From the NCBI GenBank assembly GCA_017462385.1, contig JAFTRE010000011.1, forward strand, positions 88,391-152,390: DNA of 64,000 nucleotides. The letters are read 5' to 3'. This document shows positions 17,225 to 25,254 of the stretch, one piece after another. A program made the translations under genes and the position numbers. The DNA is from Clostridia bacterium. GTDB lineage: Bacteria; Bacillota; Clostridia; Oscillospirales; CAG-272. The notes under the pieces are model-generated. The model was not told the DNA's origin and ran no database searches. It worked only from the letters and a program-made list of their open reading frames with translations. The number at the start of each line of letters is the position of its first letter. Positions within the stretch are counted from its first letter, which is position 1.

Positions 17225-17890
17225 ATGAGAATGCGCAAGAAAAAGCACGGCGCCGAGCGCATCGCCGCCTGTGCAGACTTACTTATAGCCGACCCATCGG
17301 TATTGCTCACCGACCCGCAGTCGCCTTTCGGCACTGCCCGCCCGCTCTGCCTCGAAATTGGCTGCGGTAAAGGCGCGTTTGCCTGCGGAACTGCGGCGGC
17401 ACAGCCCGATATAAACCTTATCGCAATGGAGCGCGTGGCGGACGTCGCCTGCATAGCACTCGAGCGCGCCGCTGCCGAGCGTGAGCTGCGCCCGGGCGAC
17501 AACCTCCGCTTCATTATCGGCAATGCGCAAAATCTTTCGGAATGGTTTCCCGAGCACTGCCTCGACCGTATATATTTGAACTTCAGCGACCCGTGGCCCA
17601 AAGCGGGCTACGCCAAGCGCCGCTTGACGCACGTCGGATTTCTTGAACAATACCGCCGCGCGCTGAAGACGGGCGGGGTGCTGTTGTTCAAGACCGACAA
17701 CGTCGCGCTGTTTGACTTCAGTCTGGAGCAGTTTGATGCGGCGGGACTGGAGGTGCTGTGGCAGACACGCGACCTGCACAACTCCCCATACGGCGAGGGC
17801 AACATAATGACCGAATACGAAAGCAATTTCACCGTCAAGGGCTTTACAATAAACGCCGCGGCGGTCAGATTCGATAAAAAGGCTGACTGA
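17225..17890 (+). CDS. trmB: tRNA (guanine-N7)-methyltransferase
   Basis: TrmB (221 residues) methylates G46 of tRNA using S-adenosylmethionine. The SAM-binding motif EIGCGKGAF is near residue 41, with the family hallmarks NFSDPWPK and RRLTHVGFLEQY and the tail GxxNxMTEYE. It starts 3 bases after ychF and ends 8 bases before truB. Confidence 0.93.
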   Translation: MRMRKKKHGAERIAACADLLIADPSVLLTDPQSPFGTARPLCLEIGCGKGAFACGTAAAQPDINLIAMERVADVACIALERAAAERELRPGDNLRFIIGNAQNLSEWFPEHCLDRIYLNFSDPWPKAGYAKRRLTHVGFLEQYRRALKTGGVLLFKTDNVALFDFSLEQFDAAGLEVLWQTRDLHNSPYGEGNIMTEYESNFTVKGFTINAAAVRFDKKAD

Positions 17891-17898
17891 TCTTTATT

Positions 17899-18816
17899 AT
17901 GCAACAAATACAAAATGAAAGCTCCGGCGTACTGCTAATCGACAAGCACGCCGGAGCTACTTCCCACGATATTGTAAATAAGGTGCGCCGCGCATACGGG
18001 ACACGGCGGGTCGGCCACACCGGCACGCTCGACCCAATGGCAACGGGGCTTTTGGTGGTGCTTGTCGGGAGGGCGGCAAAGGCGGCTGAATATCTGGTCG
18101 CCGACACCAAGCATTATCTTGCCACACTGCGTCTCGGTATTACCACCGACACCGAGGACACCACCGGCGAGGTGATCACGACGCACGAAAGCTTGCCCCA
18201 AAAAGAACAGGTTGAAGCGATTTGTGAAGCCTTTCGCGGCAAAATTCAGCAAGTACCGCCCATGTACAGCGCTATTAAGATCGGCGGAAAAAAGCTGGTC
18301 GATATCGCACGCGCGGGCGGCGAGATAGAGCGTGCGCCGCGCGAGATAGAGATATTTTCGCTGACTGTCACACCGACGGATACGCCCACCGACTACACGC
18401 TCGACGTGGTCTGCTCGTCGGGAACTTATATACGAACGCTGTGCGCCGATATCGGCAAAAGCTTGGGCTGCGGCGGCGCGATGGCGTCACTCAGACGGCT
18501 CGGCGCGGGCGGATTTGATATTGAGAACGCCGTAACGGTAGCCCAGCTTGAGCAAATGACGCCCGAGGGGCGCGAGGCAAAGCTGCTGCCCATCGAATCG
18601 CTTTTTGAAACGCTCCCCGCCATGCGCCTGCCCGCCTTTTTCGAACGGCTGTGCCGCTCGGGCTGCGAGATATATCAAAAGAAGCTGCGCACCGACCTCG
18701 CTATCGGTACCACCGTTCGCCTGTGCGACGAGCGCGGCCACTTCTTCGCGCTCGGCCGCGTTCTGGACTACCCCGACGGCTCGGCGGTCAAATCCATAAA
18801 AATGTTTGAAATATAA
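17899..18816 (+). CDS. truB: tRNA pseudouridine(55) synthase
   Basis: TruB (305 residues) makes pseudouridine 55 in the T-loop of tRNA. It begins GVLLIDKHAGATSHDIV, the catalytic Asp45 is in GHTGTLDPMATGLL, and the KIQQVPPMYSAIKIGGKKL and CSSGTYIRTLCADIG segments are intact. A C-terminal PUA-like region follows. It ends the ychF-trmB-truB transcript. Confidence 0.95.
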   Translation: MQQIQNESSGVLLIDKHAGATSHDIVNKVRRAYGTRRVGHTGTLDPMATGLLVVLVGRAAKAAEYLVADTKHYLATLRLGITTDTEDTTGEVITTHESLPQKEQVEAICEAFRGKIQQVPPMYSAIKIGGKKLVDIARAGGEIERAPREIEIFSLTVTPTDTPTDYTLDVVCSSGTYIRTLCADIGKSLGCGGAMASLRRLGAGGFDIENAVTVAQLEQMTPEGREAKLLPIESLFETLPAMRLPAFFERLCRSGCEIYQKKLRTDLAIGTTVRLCDERGHFFALGRVLDYPDGSAVKSIKMFEI

Positions 18817-18821
18817 AACAA

Positions 18822-18858
18822 AAGACTGTCTCAAATCGGTTTGGGACAGTCTTTTTTG
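18822..18858. terminator. Bidirectional terminator after truB
   Basis: A 14-bp stem (AAGACTGTCTCAAA / TTTGGGACAGTCTT, one wobble) with a TCGG-type loop and T-runs on both strands separates truB from a convergent gene. The GACTGTCTCAAA core recurs in hairpins near 56.1 kb. Confidence 0.9.
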
Positions 18859-18867
18859 CAAGGCGTT

Positions 18868-19404
18868 TTACTTTTTGAAATAGAAGAATCCGTCGCGGAA
18901 AAGCTCGGGGCGAAGCTCTATATATTCGTTGGCTTTATTCGTGACAGTATTCCATTTGTCCTCGTCAAACAGCGCAACCTTTGCCCGAATCATATCGTCT
19001 TTCTTGCCTAAAAACAGCTGGACGATCGGCACGAAATCCACATATTGGCGGCTGTAATACGTGCCGGCGAAAATATCGGGCGCGCACCTGTTGCCGGGAA
19101 CATATACGTTTGAGGTGGTCAGACGGGTGCCGGGGGTGAGGTCGTATTGACGGACAAATTCGGAGGGAAAACGGAGCATGACAACAGCATGCATCTCATC
19201 GGAATACGCGGCGATGAGCAAAGGCTCTGTCGACACCACCACGGCAGGCTGAGTATCTCCGTAGCACAGCGCGCGGGAGACGGAATCGATCTGCATATCC
19301 GAATAGAACCTACTCGCAAAATTGGTATTGATGCGATTGCGGAAGGAGTAGTATTTTTTGTACGAAAACTTGACGTTTGCTCGATTTTCTGCTTGATTTG
19401 CCAT
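18868..19404 (-). CDS. Hypothetical protein, 178 residues
   Basis: A soluble protein not recognised as any family. The N-terminus is Asn/Lys/Arg-rich and it has no signal peptide or membrane segment. Phrases such as YGDTQPAVVVST, MHAVVMLRFPSEFV and a C-terminal stretch of aromatic residues suggest a compact alpha/beta domain. The start is supported by AAAGGA 6-7 bases ahead of the ATG at 19404. It stands alone between two terminators. Confidence 0.7.
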   Translation of the reverse strand: MANQAENRANVKFSYKKYYSFRNRINTNFASRFYSDMQIDSVSRALCYGDTQPAVVVSTEPLLIAAYSDEMHAVVMLRFPSEFVRQYDLTPGTRLTTSNVYVPGNRCAPDIFAGTYYSRQYVDFVPIVQLFLGKKDDMIRAKVALFDEDKWNTVTNKANEYIELRPELFRDGFFYFKK

Positions 19405-19508
19405 GTCTTTTCCTTTCTCAGAGGAACTGCCGGCATAAGCGCCGACGCATGCTCAAAGTATATCATTTCGCGGCGGGAATGTCAAGAGATTTTTCTTTCT
19501 ATTTTGAA

Positions 19509-19554
19509 AATAGCCACACATGGCACGGCTGTTGCCGTGCCATGTGTGGTTATT
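19509..19554. terminator. Long hairpin terminator of the surface-protein operon
   Basis: A perfect 16-bp stem (CCACACATGGCACGGC and its complement at 19514-19529 / 19534-19549) with a TGTT loop lies just downstream of the 1303-residue protein gene on the minus strand, flanked by A/T-rich runs on both sides. Confidence 0.85.
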
Positions 19555-19560
19555 TATTAT

Positions 19561-22500
19561 TTATGATATATCAATAATTATACCAGCACTGCCGGCAGAA
19601 CCCTTTGTACCATTGCTTCCGTCATTACCACTAGTTGCCCATTGACCGCAGTTGTCGTTATCGCAATGCATACCTTTTGCACCGGCAGCACCCGCACTGC
19701 CCGCTTTACCGACAGTTCCAGCAGCTCCGTTCACCAAAGAAATAGAGCCTCCATTGGAAATAACGGTTTCGGAGCCGTCGGATGCAGCAACGATATAGGT
19801 ATTTCCACCGTTACCACCATTACCACCGTCGCCTCCATCACCCGCAGTTGTACCCCAACCGCCAGATTCCTGACCTTGACCACCATCACCACCGGAACCG
19901 CCATTACCTCCGTTTCCGCTCTTTCCTCCTGTGGCAGTCAATGTACCGCTGTTGATGATGAGAGTGGTAACATCATACGCATAGCCACCCTTTCCTGCGT
20001 TTCCACCATTGGTTCCGTCATCACCGTCACCGCCATCATCACCGTTTCCGGTGGCATCTCTGTCACTATGTCCATTATACCAGGGAGAGCCGTCGTCACC
20101 ATCCGTTCCGTTTGCACCATTGCCACCAGCTCCACCTGTGACATTCAGTGTACCAGTCATATTCATATTTACATGATCTGCATCGATAGCAACACCGCCA
20201 TTGCCACCTGCTGAACCAGCTGTACTGGCGTTAGCACCCTTACCCGCTGTCATGCTCATAGTACCATCGCCGGTAAAGGTCAGATTCGTAATTCCACTGA
20301 TGATTTTTCCTGATGCCACATTAGTGCGAATGGAGCAATTTCCCGTCACATCAAAAGTGATAACTGCGTCTTGATCCATATCCGGATATACATTAAAAGC
20401 AGTAGCTTGTCTGGTAACGAACTTAAAGTCGACAAAATGAATTACCAACTTATCAGTAGCTCCGAAATTACACAAAGCGAACTCGAGATTTAAGTATTCC
20501 TTTGATGCGTCACCAACTAAATATATTTCATCAACATCGGGAGTTATATCAATGTGATCTGTTCTATAACAATGATCTTCAATTTCGTACGAATCAACAT
20601 TTAAGTTCTCAGCTTTGCTCCAGTCAATTATAATATTTTGTGAGGTAATGTCGTTACGGGGAGTTGTATCTATTGTATTGTACACGGTATAAGCTTTTCC
20701 GCCTACCCATGTATCTGCAACAACATCTCCAGATTTAACATACTTACCTACGGCAGAAGGATCTACTTCCCAAACAGCATACAGGTCAACCGTGTCGCCA
20801 TTTTTATTTTGACCTCCAAGATTTTTATAAACCGCTCCATCGTCGTATTCAACATTTCCATCTGCACTCGTTGCCCATCCCTTGAATATCCAACCGTCAA
20901 TAGCAAATTGGTTGGGGTTTAGAGTAACATTCGTATCGTACACGCGATCTTCCATAGCACTCATTTCACCGGATGTTGTTCCTGTATAGTTTGAAGTACC
21001 TACACCAGTGGGAACATTTTGGTTGAAATTAATGTCATATGTATTAGGTGTCCAATGCGCATACAGTACCACGGTCTCGCCTTTGCCAGCCAAATTACAC
21101 ACAGACTGCTCCGGTTGGTACAAAGTTACGCCGTCCTCAGTACGCAATTCCCAACCAGTATGTGTATAACCGGTTTTGGTAAAGGTATTAGGACTCAATT
21201 TCTGTTGAATATCCTTACCATAGAAGGAATTCTCCATAGTGCCCTCGCCGCCGTTTGCATCATAAGCAATATAATATGCAGATTCGACCAGTGCTTGAAT
21301 TTCCTCCTTGGGAATATTGTAAGAAAGGCTTTCACAGGCCTGACTGTTCAGTTCATTTACATCTCGGTAATAGAGCATCATCTGATGCATATTATCCAAC
21401 ATGCTATATGTATCCAGATAGTAATTGCCCTTTGCAGGATCGTAGGTAACAATCGCAAAAACACGAATATTACCAGCATGCACATAGCTGTAATAGCCTT
21501 CAGGCAGATCTTTGGAAATAGTAAAACTTTGATCTACCGTATTGCTTATTTGCTTCATATAAGATATTGTAGAGCTGGATTCATCGGAGGTTTCACTTCC
21601 GGTAGAATCTGAGGTGCCATTAGTAGTTGTTGTTCCCCAAGATTCAGTATCGTTATATGTGAATCCATAGGAAGCCTCAATTTTACCCTTGCATATTTCA
21701 GGACCAAATTCAATTCCGGCAGTAACATCTACTTCGTGTTGCTTTGAGATTTCCTGTGCCCAATCAGATGCTTCGGACCAATCGGTGGTAGAAGATACAG
21801 ATTGAGAAACGGTCTTGGCAATGGATTCTGCAATGCTATTTTCAATGGTCACAGTCTGAGACAACGTGAAATCCAAGTCCGCTGCTTTGGTATTATACTG
21901 TAAATTAGCACCATTCACCACAGGGTCCAGAACCACATGCTCAATCGTGCCCAACTCATAGATGTAGTAGTATCTCTCAACATCTTCATCGTAAACTACT
22001 AGGATATTGCTGTTGTTTACATTAGGTGTTGCAATATTACGAAGACGTTTCCAGTTTGCGGTCAGCACCAAATCATCTGTGGTACCCTTTGTGATTTTGG
22101 TTATTGCCTCTCCCTCTTCATTCGTCCAACCAGTGAATGCCAGTCCCGGCCAACTGGGAGTTGTCAAAATGATTTCATTTTCCATGGTATATGTGGGCGG
22201 ATTGCTATTTACAGGAGCATCATTATATGTTATAGTATAGATCTCAAGCGACCAGCGTGCATAAAGGTGATAGTTGGTCGTACTGCCGGCGGGGATATCG
22301 GACACGCGCGTGCCGCCCTCGATGGCGGTATACCAACCCTCGAATTTATAGCCGTTTCGCTCGGGCTTGGGCATATCCTCGTCCGAAACACCAATGTGCG
22401 AAGCGTATTGTGTCAGTGTCGGAGTATCGGCGCCCTGCAGATTGGAGTACGTGATCGAATAATAGTCTACCTTTAACTCCTCAACGACCTCCTGCGCTTT

Positions 22501-23472
22501 AATGACAGTGCCGCAGACAGAGCAGTGCGCGCCCTCGGTAAGGCCTGTTTTGCCATAGTCAGGCGCTACGGCTTCATCTATAACCTCTGTATGACCCGAT
22601 GCAGAAATCTTAGTGTCAGCATAAGTGATTTCCGTTGTGGCATCGGCATCGCTGAAATACTTGCTGCAGTTGGAGCAGTACCAATGTTTATTTACACCGT
22701 CCTCGGTACAGGTCGCGTCTTGCGCGGCAATTTCCTTAATATCCTCATGGGTACATTGGGAAATGCCGGGCAACAGCTTTACTCCGTAGCCACCGTTAAT
22801 ATACCGTCTTAAAAGGCGGGTGTCCTTGGTGTTTACCACGCCGTCTGCATTTACATCCGCCGCGGCCTCCTTAACCTCAATACTGCAGTTTCCGTTAATC
22901 AGCTGTCGAATTATACGGACATCCTTTGTATTGATAGTTCCATCCTCAAACAAGTCACCGGGAATATAGTCAATAACCGTTATATATCCGTCAACAAATT
23001 CAAGCGTCAGATCACATTCATCATTATAAACATCTCCATAACGATAGGAAATGCTGACTCCCAGCTCGCTGTTATACTTTGCCTGTTCCGAAACACGGAA
23101 AGTCAATTTCAAGATCACGCCGTCAGCCGTCGCTTCCGTATTCTCGGAGTCCCAAGAGAATTTGCTGGGATTCGAGAACTCCTCAACCTCGTTGCCGCTA
23201 AAATCCAGATCGGAAAATGCCTCTCCGGATTCCGCGTTTATCAGCGTCAGATCGCTATGATAACCAATTGACAGTGTTGCGCCTGCAACACCGGGATTGT
23301 TGGAGATCGTCACATTCACCTCAACTGTGTTACCGACATCAGCATAGGTGCTTTCTACTGTGACTGTTGCCGAAGCCTCTGCCTGAGCCGTTGTGTCCTG
23401 TGCAAACACAGTCAACGGTACGCAGTACAACAAAAATACAGCAACCAAAATGATCGATAATATTTTTTTCAT
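19561..23472 (-). CDS. Large secreted cohesin/dockerin/InlB-repeat protein
   Basis: A 1303-residue modular secreted protein. Order: signal peptide (1-24); cohesin-like domain (27-167); dockerin with two F-hand repeats (about 171-194 and 204-227, each with D-x-x-x-D-G-x-x-N-T-K-D); a CxxC ribbon-like motif (240-275, another near 317); InlB-type repeats (335-475); a Ser/Thr-rich segment (480-735) with alternating polar/hydrophobic strands reminiscent of aerolysin-type beta-hairpins; more InlB-type repeats (735-900); an Ig-like or beta-rich part; and a Gly/Asn/Asp-rich collagen-like tail (about 1080-1300). No LPXTG or terminal membrane helix, so attachment may be through dockerin. AAGGAG 7 bases before 23472 fixes the start over an upstream ATG at 23496. 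It follows a cohesin-bearing gene by 20 bases. Confidence 0.85.
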   Translation of the reverse strand: MKKILSIILVAVFLLYCVPLTVFAQDTTAQAEASATVTVESTYADVGNTVEVNVTISNNPGVAGATLSIGYHSDLTLINAESGEAFSDLDFSGNEVEEFSNPSKFSWDSENTEATADGVILKLTFRVSEQAKYNSELGVSISYRYGDVYNDECDLTLEFVDGYITVIDYIPGDLFEDGTINTKDVRIIRQLINGNCSIEVKEAAADVNADGVVNTKDTRLLRRYINGGYGVKLLPGISQCTHEDIKEIAAQDATCTEDGVNKHWYCSNCSKYFSDADATTEITYADTKISASGHTEVIDEAVAPDYGKTGLTEGAHCSVCGTVIKAQEVVEELKVDYYSITYSNLQGADTPTLTQYASHIGVSDEDMPKPERNGYKFEGWYTAIEGGTRVSDIPAGSTTNYHLYARWSLEIYTITYNDAPVNSNPPTYTMENEIILTTPSWPGLAFTGWTNEEGEAITKITKGTTDDLVLTANWKRLRNIATPNVNNSNILVVYDEDVERYYYIYELGTIEHVVLDPVVNGANLQYNTKAADLDFTLSQTVTIENSIAESIAKTVSQSVSSTTDWSEASDWAQEISKQHEVDVTAGIEFGPEICKGKIEASYGFTYNDTESWGTTTTNGTSDSTGSETSDESSSTISYMKQISNTVDQSFTISKDLPEGYYSYVHAGNIRVFAIVTYDPAKGNYYLDTYSMLDNMHQMMLYYRDVNELNSQACESLSYNIPKEEIQALVESAYYIAYDANGGEGTMENSFYGKDIQQKLSPNTFTKTGYTHTGWELRTEDGVTLYQPEQSVCNLAGKGETVVLYAHWTPNTYDINFNQNVPTGVGTSNYTGTTSGEMSAMEDRVYDTNVTLNPNQFAIDGWIFKGWATSADGNVEYDDGAVYKNLGGQNKNGDTVDLYAVWEVDPSAVGKYVKSGDVVADTWVGGKAYTVYNTIDTTPRNDITSQNIIIDWSKAENLNVDSYEIEDHCYRTDHIDITPDVDEIYLVGDASKEYLNLEFALCNFGATDKLVIHFVDFKFVTRQATAFNVYPDMDQDAVITFDVTGNCSIRTNVASGKIISGITNLTFTGDGTMSMTAGKGANASTAGSAGGNGGVAIDADHVNMNMTGTLNVTGGAGGNGANGTDGDDGSPWYNGHSDRDATGNGDDGGDGDDGTNGGNAGKGGYAYDVTTLIINSGTLTATGGKSGNGGNGGSGGDGGQGQESGGWGTTAGDGGDGGNGGNGGNTYIVAASDGSETVISNGGSISLVNGAAGTVGKAGSAGAAGAKGMHCDNDNCGQWATSGNDGSNGTKGSAGSAGIIIDIS

Positions 23473-23492
23473 TGATATTCTCCTTGTCTGCA

Positions 23493-24710
23493 TCAACTAA
23501 CAGTGATAGTACCGGCCACAGTTTCAAAATTAACATCATCCCAATTATTATTGTAAACATCGCCGGCGCGATAAGATACGCTGATGTCATATACATCTCC
23601 CGCCGTGGCTGTTGCAGGAATGTCAAACGTCAGAATAACTATCGTACCATCCTGTGCGATTTCTCCGTCCATAGAGTCCCAAGAGCATTTATAGGGACTT
23701 GACATCACACCGGAGCTGCTGAAATCCATCGCGTCAAGTGCCGTTCCGTTTGTAGCTGATTTCAATGTCAATCCGGATGCATAGGTGATTTCGATAGTTG
23801 CGCCCGCAATACCGGGGTTATTTACAACGGTGATCGGCACTTGAACGCCTGTTGCACCGGCGGCAGCTGTCACATTTCCGACCACAAGTGTCGGCGCTGT
23901 GATCTCGGGTTCCGGGTCCGGTTCAGGCTCTGTCTCCGTCGTGCCGTAGACTGCAGTGTACTTTTCGTCCTTTTTGCCGACGGTCGTGCTATATGAAGCG
24001 GAGGTCGATGCTTGCTCGCCCGCGCTGTTTTGCCAGCATGAGAAAGCGGTGCCGTCTGCATTTGCTGTGGGTGCGGTCAGCGTTATGCTGTCGCCCTCAA
24101 GATAAAGTCCGCCCGTTGTTCCGTCCGCCAGTGTGCCTCCCTCGGCGGTTATCTGATAATATGTGCCGTTTGCGGGGCGGCTCAGGTTATGATCGAAATA
24201 TATCTGCGCCATGGCGCCGTAATCCAGCATACTCTCAAGCAGGTTACGCAGCTTTGTGGTGATCGTGCTGTCGGAGATCTGTGTATGTGCGTATTGCAGT
24301 ACGCTGTATTTGTCAAGCGCGCTGTATGTAACCTCGTCGCCGTTCTTTACGTAGGCTACGGCGTAATAGTCGGTAGCCATGTCACGGGCGGCTACGCCTG
24401 TAAGATTATAGCGGTCATAATAGACCCCGCCGTCTTCCTGCTTACCTACGGAGGTCAGCTCGGCGACTGTGGTCGTGGAGTCAATAGTATACGACTCCTG
24501 CGGCTCGTCCCAGACCAGAACGCCGCACTCGGCACCCGTCGGCACATTTGCGCTGTCTACAAAGTAGACTATCCAGATGCTGTCCTTTAGTGTCAGCGTA
24601 TGCTTTTCGATGCTGACGGTGGGTGTTCCCTCGTCTGCCGCGGGACACAGGCAAAATGTGCCTATGCACAGCATTATCACGGCCATTGATACTGCAATTA
24701 GTTTTTTCAT
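23493..24710 (-). CDS. Secreted protein with YGxxAQ motif and C-terminal cohesin-like domain
   Basis: A 405-residue secreted protein. A signal peptide (1-about 25) is followed by a beta-rich domain (30-135), a helical stretch ending MLDYGAMAQIYFDH (about 161-175), an InlB-like module (185-256), an acidic Glu/Pro linker (259-270) and a cohesin-like domain (271-405). The cohesin is clearly related to the one in the next gene: NNPGIAGATIEITY here, NNPGVAGATLSIGY there, both ending in SYRxGDVYN and V-G-x-ITV. A related YGSAAQTY motif occurs in the 1296-residue protein at 60 kb. GAAAGGA 8 bases ahead selects the ATG at 24710 over 24728. No permease or enzyme domain is seen; the role is probably structural or adhesive. 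Confidence 0.82.
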   Translation of the reverse strand: MKKLIAVSMAVIMLCIGTFCLCPAADEGTPTVSIEKHTLTLKDSIWIVYFVDSANVPTGAECGVLVWDEPQESYTIDSTTTVAELTSVGKQEDGGVYYDRYNLTGVAARDMATDYYAVAYVKNGDEVTYSALDKYSVLQYAHTQISDSTITTKLRNLLESMLDYGAMAQIYFDHNLSRPANGTYYQITAEGGTLADGTTGGLYLEGDSITLTAPTANADGTAFSCWQNSAGEQASTSASYSTTVGKKDEKYTAVYGTTETEPEPDPEPEITAPTLVVGNVTAAAGATGVQVPITVVNNPGIAGATIEITYASGLTLKSATNGTALDAMDFSSSGVMSSPYKCSWDSMDGEIAQDGTIVILTFDIPATATAGDVYDISVSYRAGDVYNNNWDDVNFETVAGTITVS

Positions 24711-24752
24711 GATATTTTGTCCTTTCAAATATTTTTTGTCATTTTCCCGCCC

Positions 24753-24881
24753 TTACACTATGGGCAGGTCGTCGGGATCGGACGGGTCAGTCGGTATTGT
24801 GGGCGAATCGTTCATAATATCTCTGTTATTCAGGAAAATGACGGTCAGATCGGGCGCGCTGTAGCGCTTTTTTTCTTTCAC
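24753..24881 (-). CDS. Small peptide, 42 residues, first gene of surface-protein operon
   Basis: A short GTG-started gene. AAGGAGG lies 10 bases before the GTG at 24881, and the mapped promoter puts transcription start near 24909, which excludes the upstream in-frame ATG at 24917 and 24944. The peptide begins MKEKKRYSAPDLTVIFLNN, continues RDIMNDSP and ends in a Pro/Asp-rich acidic tail. It has no signal peptide. The pattern (basic start, Y-x-x-P, short hydrophobic strand, D-I, S-P, acidic tail) recurs in the 33-residue gene at 59970-60071. Function unknown; possible roles are a peptide cofactor, a processed peptide or a regulator of the secreted proteins. Confidence 0.7.
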   Translation of the reverse strand: MKEKKRYSAPDLTVIFLNNRDIMNDSPTIPTDPSDPDDLPIV

Positions 24882-24915
24882 AGTAAAAATTCCTCCTTGA
24901 AAAATTTCCTTCTCC

Positions 24916-24944
24916 ATTATAACCTGTTTTAGGTTAAATGTCAA
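24916..24944 (-). promoter_or_regulatory. Consensus promoter of the small peptide / surface-protein operon
   Basis: On the minus strand TTGACA (24939-24944) and TATAAT (24916-24921) are both perfect with a 17-base spacer. The spacer contains the palindrome at 24921-24935, so a bound repressor would block polymerase directly. Confidence 0.88.
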
Positions 24945-24962
24945 TACTCTGAAACAGGTTAT
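24919..24962. promoter_or_regulatory. Palindromic operator sites between divergent genes
   Basis: AACCT-GTTTT-AGGTT (24921-24935) is a perfect 5-bp palindrome inside the minus-strand promoter. ATAACCTGTTT (24919-24929) is also the exact reverse complement of AAACAGGTTAT (24952-24962), which abuts a TATAAT (24965-24970) on the plus strand. The adjacent XRE gene is the obvious candidate binder, repressing both directions. Confidence 0.65.
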
Positions 24963-24997
24963 ATTATAATTTTTTAAAATTATAATAGGAGGAAATT

Positions 24998-25231
24998 ATG
25001 TACAGACGCATTCGGGATCTGCGGGAGGACAAGGATCTGAATCAAACCCAAGTCGCCAAAATGCTGGGAATGTCTCAAACGGGCTATTCAAAATATGAAA
25101 CGGGTGAAAACGACATACCGACCATCATTCTCATAAAATTAGCTCGTTTTTACAACACCAGCATTGATTATTTATTAGGCGAGACCGACATAAAAAAAAG
25201 ATACCCCTCAAACACAAAACCCGTACACTGA
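24998..25231 (+). CDS. XRE-family HTH transcriptional regulator
   Basis: A 77-residue single-domain DNA-binding protein of the Cro/C1 type. The helix-turn-helix spans about residues 12-50 (NQTQVAKMLGMSQTGYSKYETGE) and is followed by IPTIILIKLARFYNTSIDYLLGET, the standard fifth helix. AGGAGG 6 bases before the ATG is strong. It is transcribed divergently from the small peptide and surface-protein genes, with palindromic sites between, so it probably controls them and itself. It has no sensor domain, so any signal must act through another factor. Confidence 0.92.
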   Translation: MYRRIRDLREDKDLNQTQVAKMLGMSQTGYSKYETGENDIPTIILIKLARFYNTSIDYLLGETDIKKRYPSNTKPVH

Positions 25232-25252
25232 TCTTTCAGTGTACGGGCCTTA
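25220..25252. terminator. Bidirectional terminator, overlapping end of XRE gene
   Basis: A perfect 12-bp stem (CCCGTACACTGA / TCAGTGTACGGG) with a TCTT loop; the left arm includes the XRE stop codon. It serves both the XRE gene and the convergent lpdA. Confidence 0.88.
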
Positions 25253-25254
25253 TT

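Noticed and set aside
19640..20230. Apparent tandem DNA repeat
   Set aside because: The pattern comes from Gly/Asn/Asp codons of the collagen-like tail; no exact DNA unit recurs.
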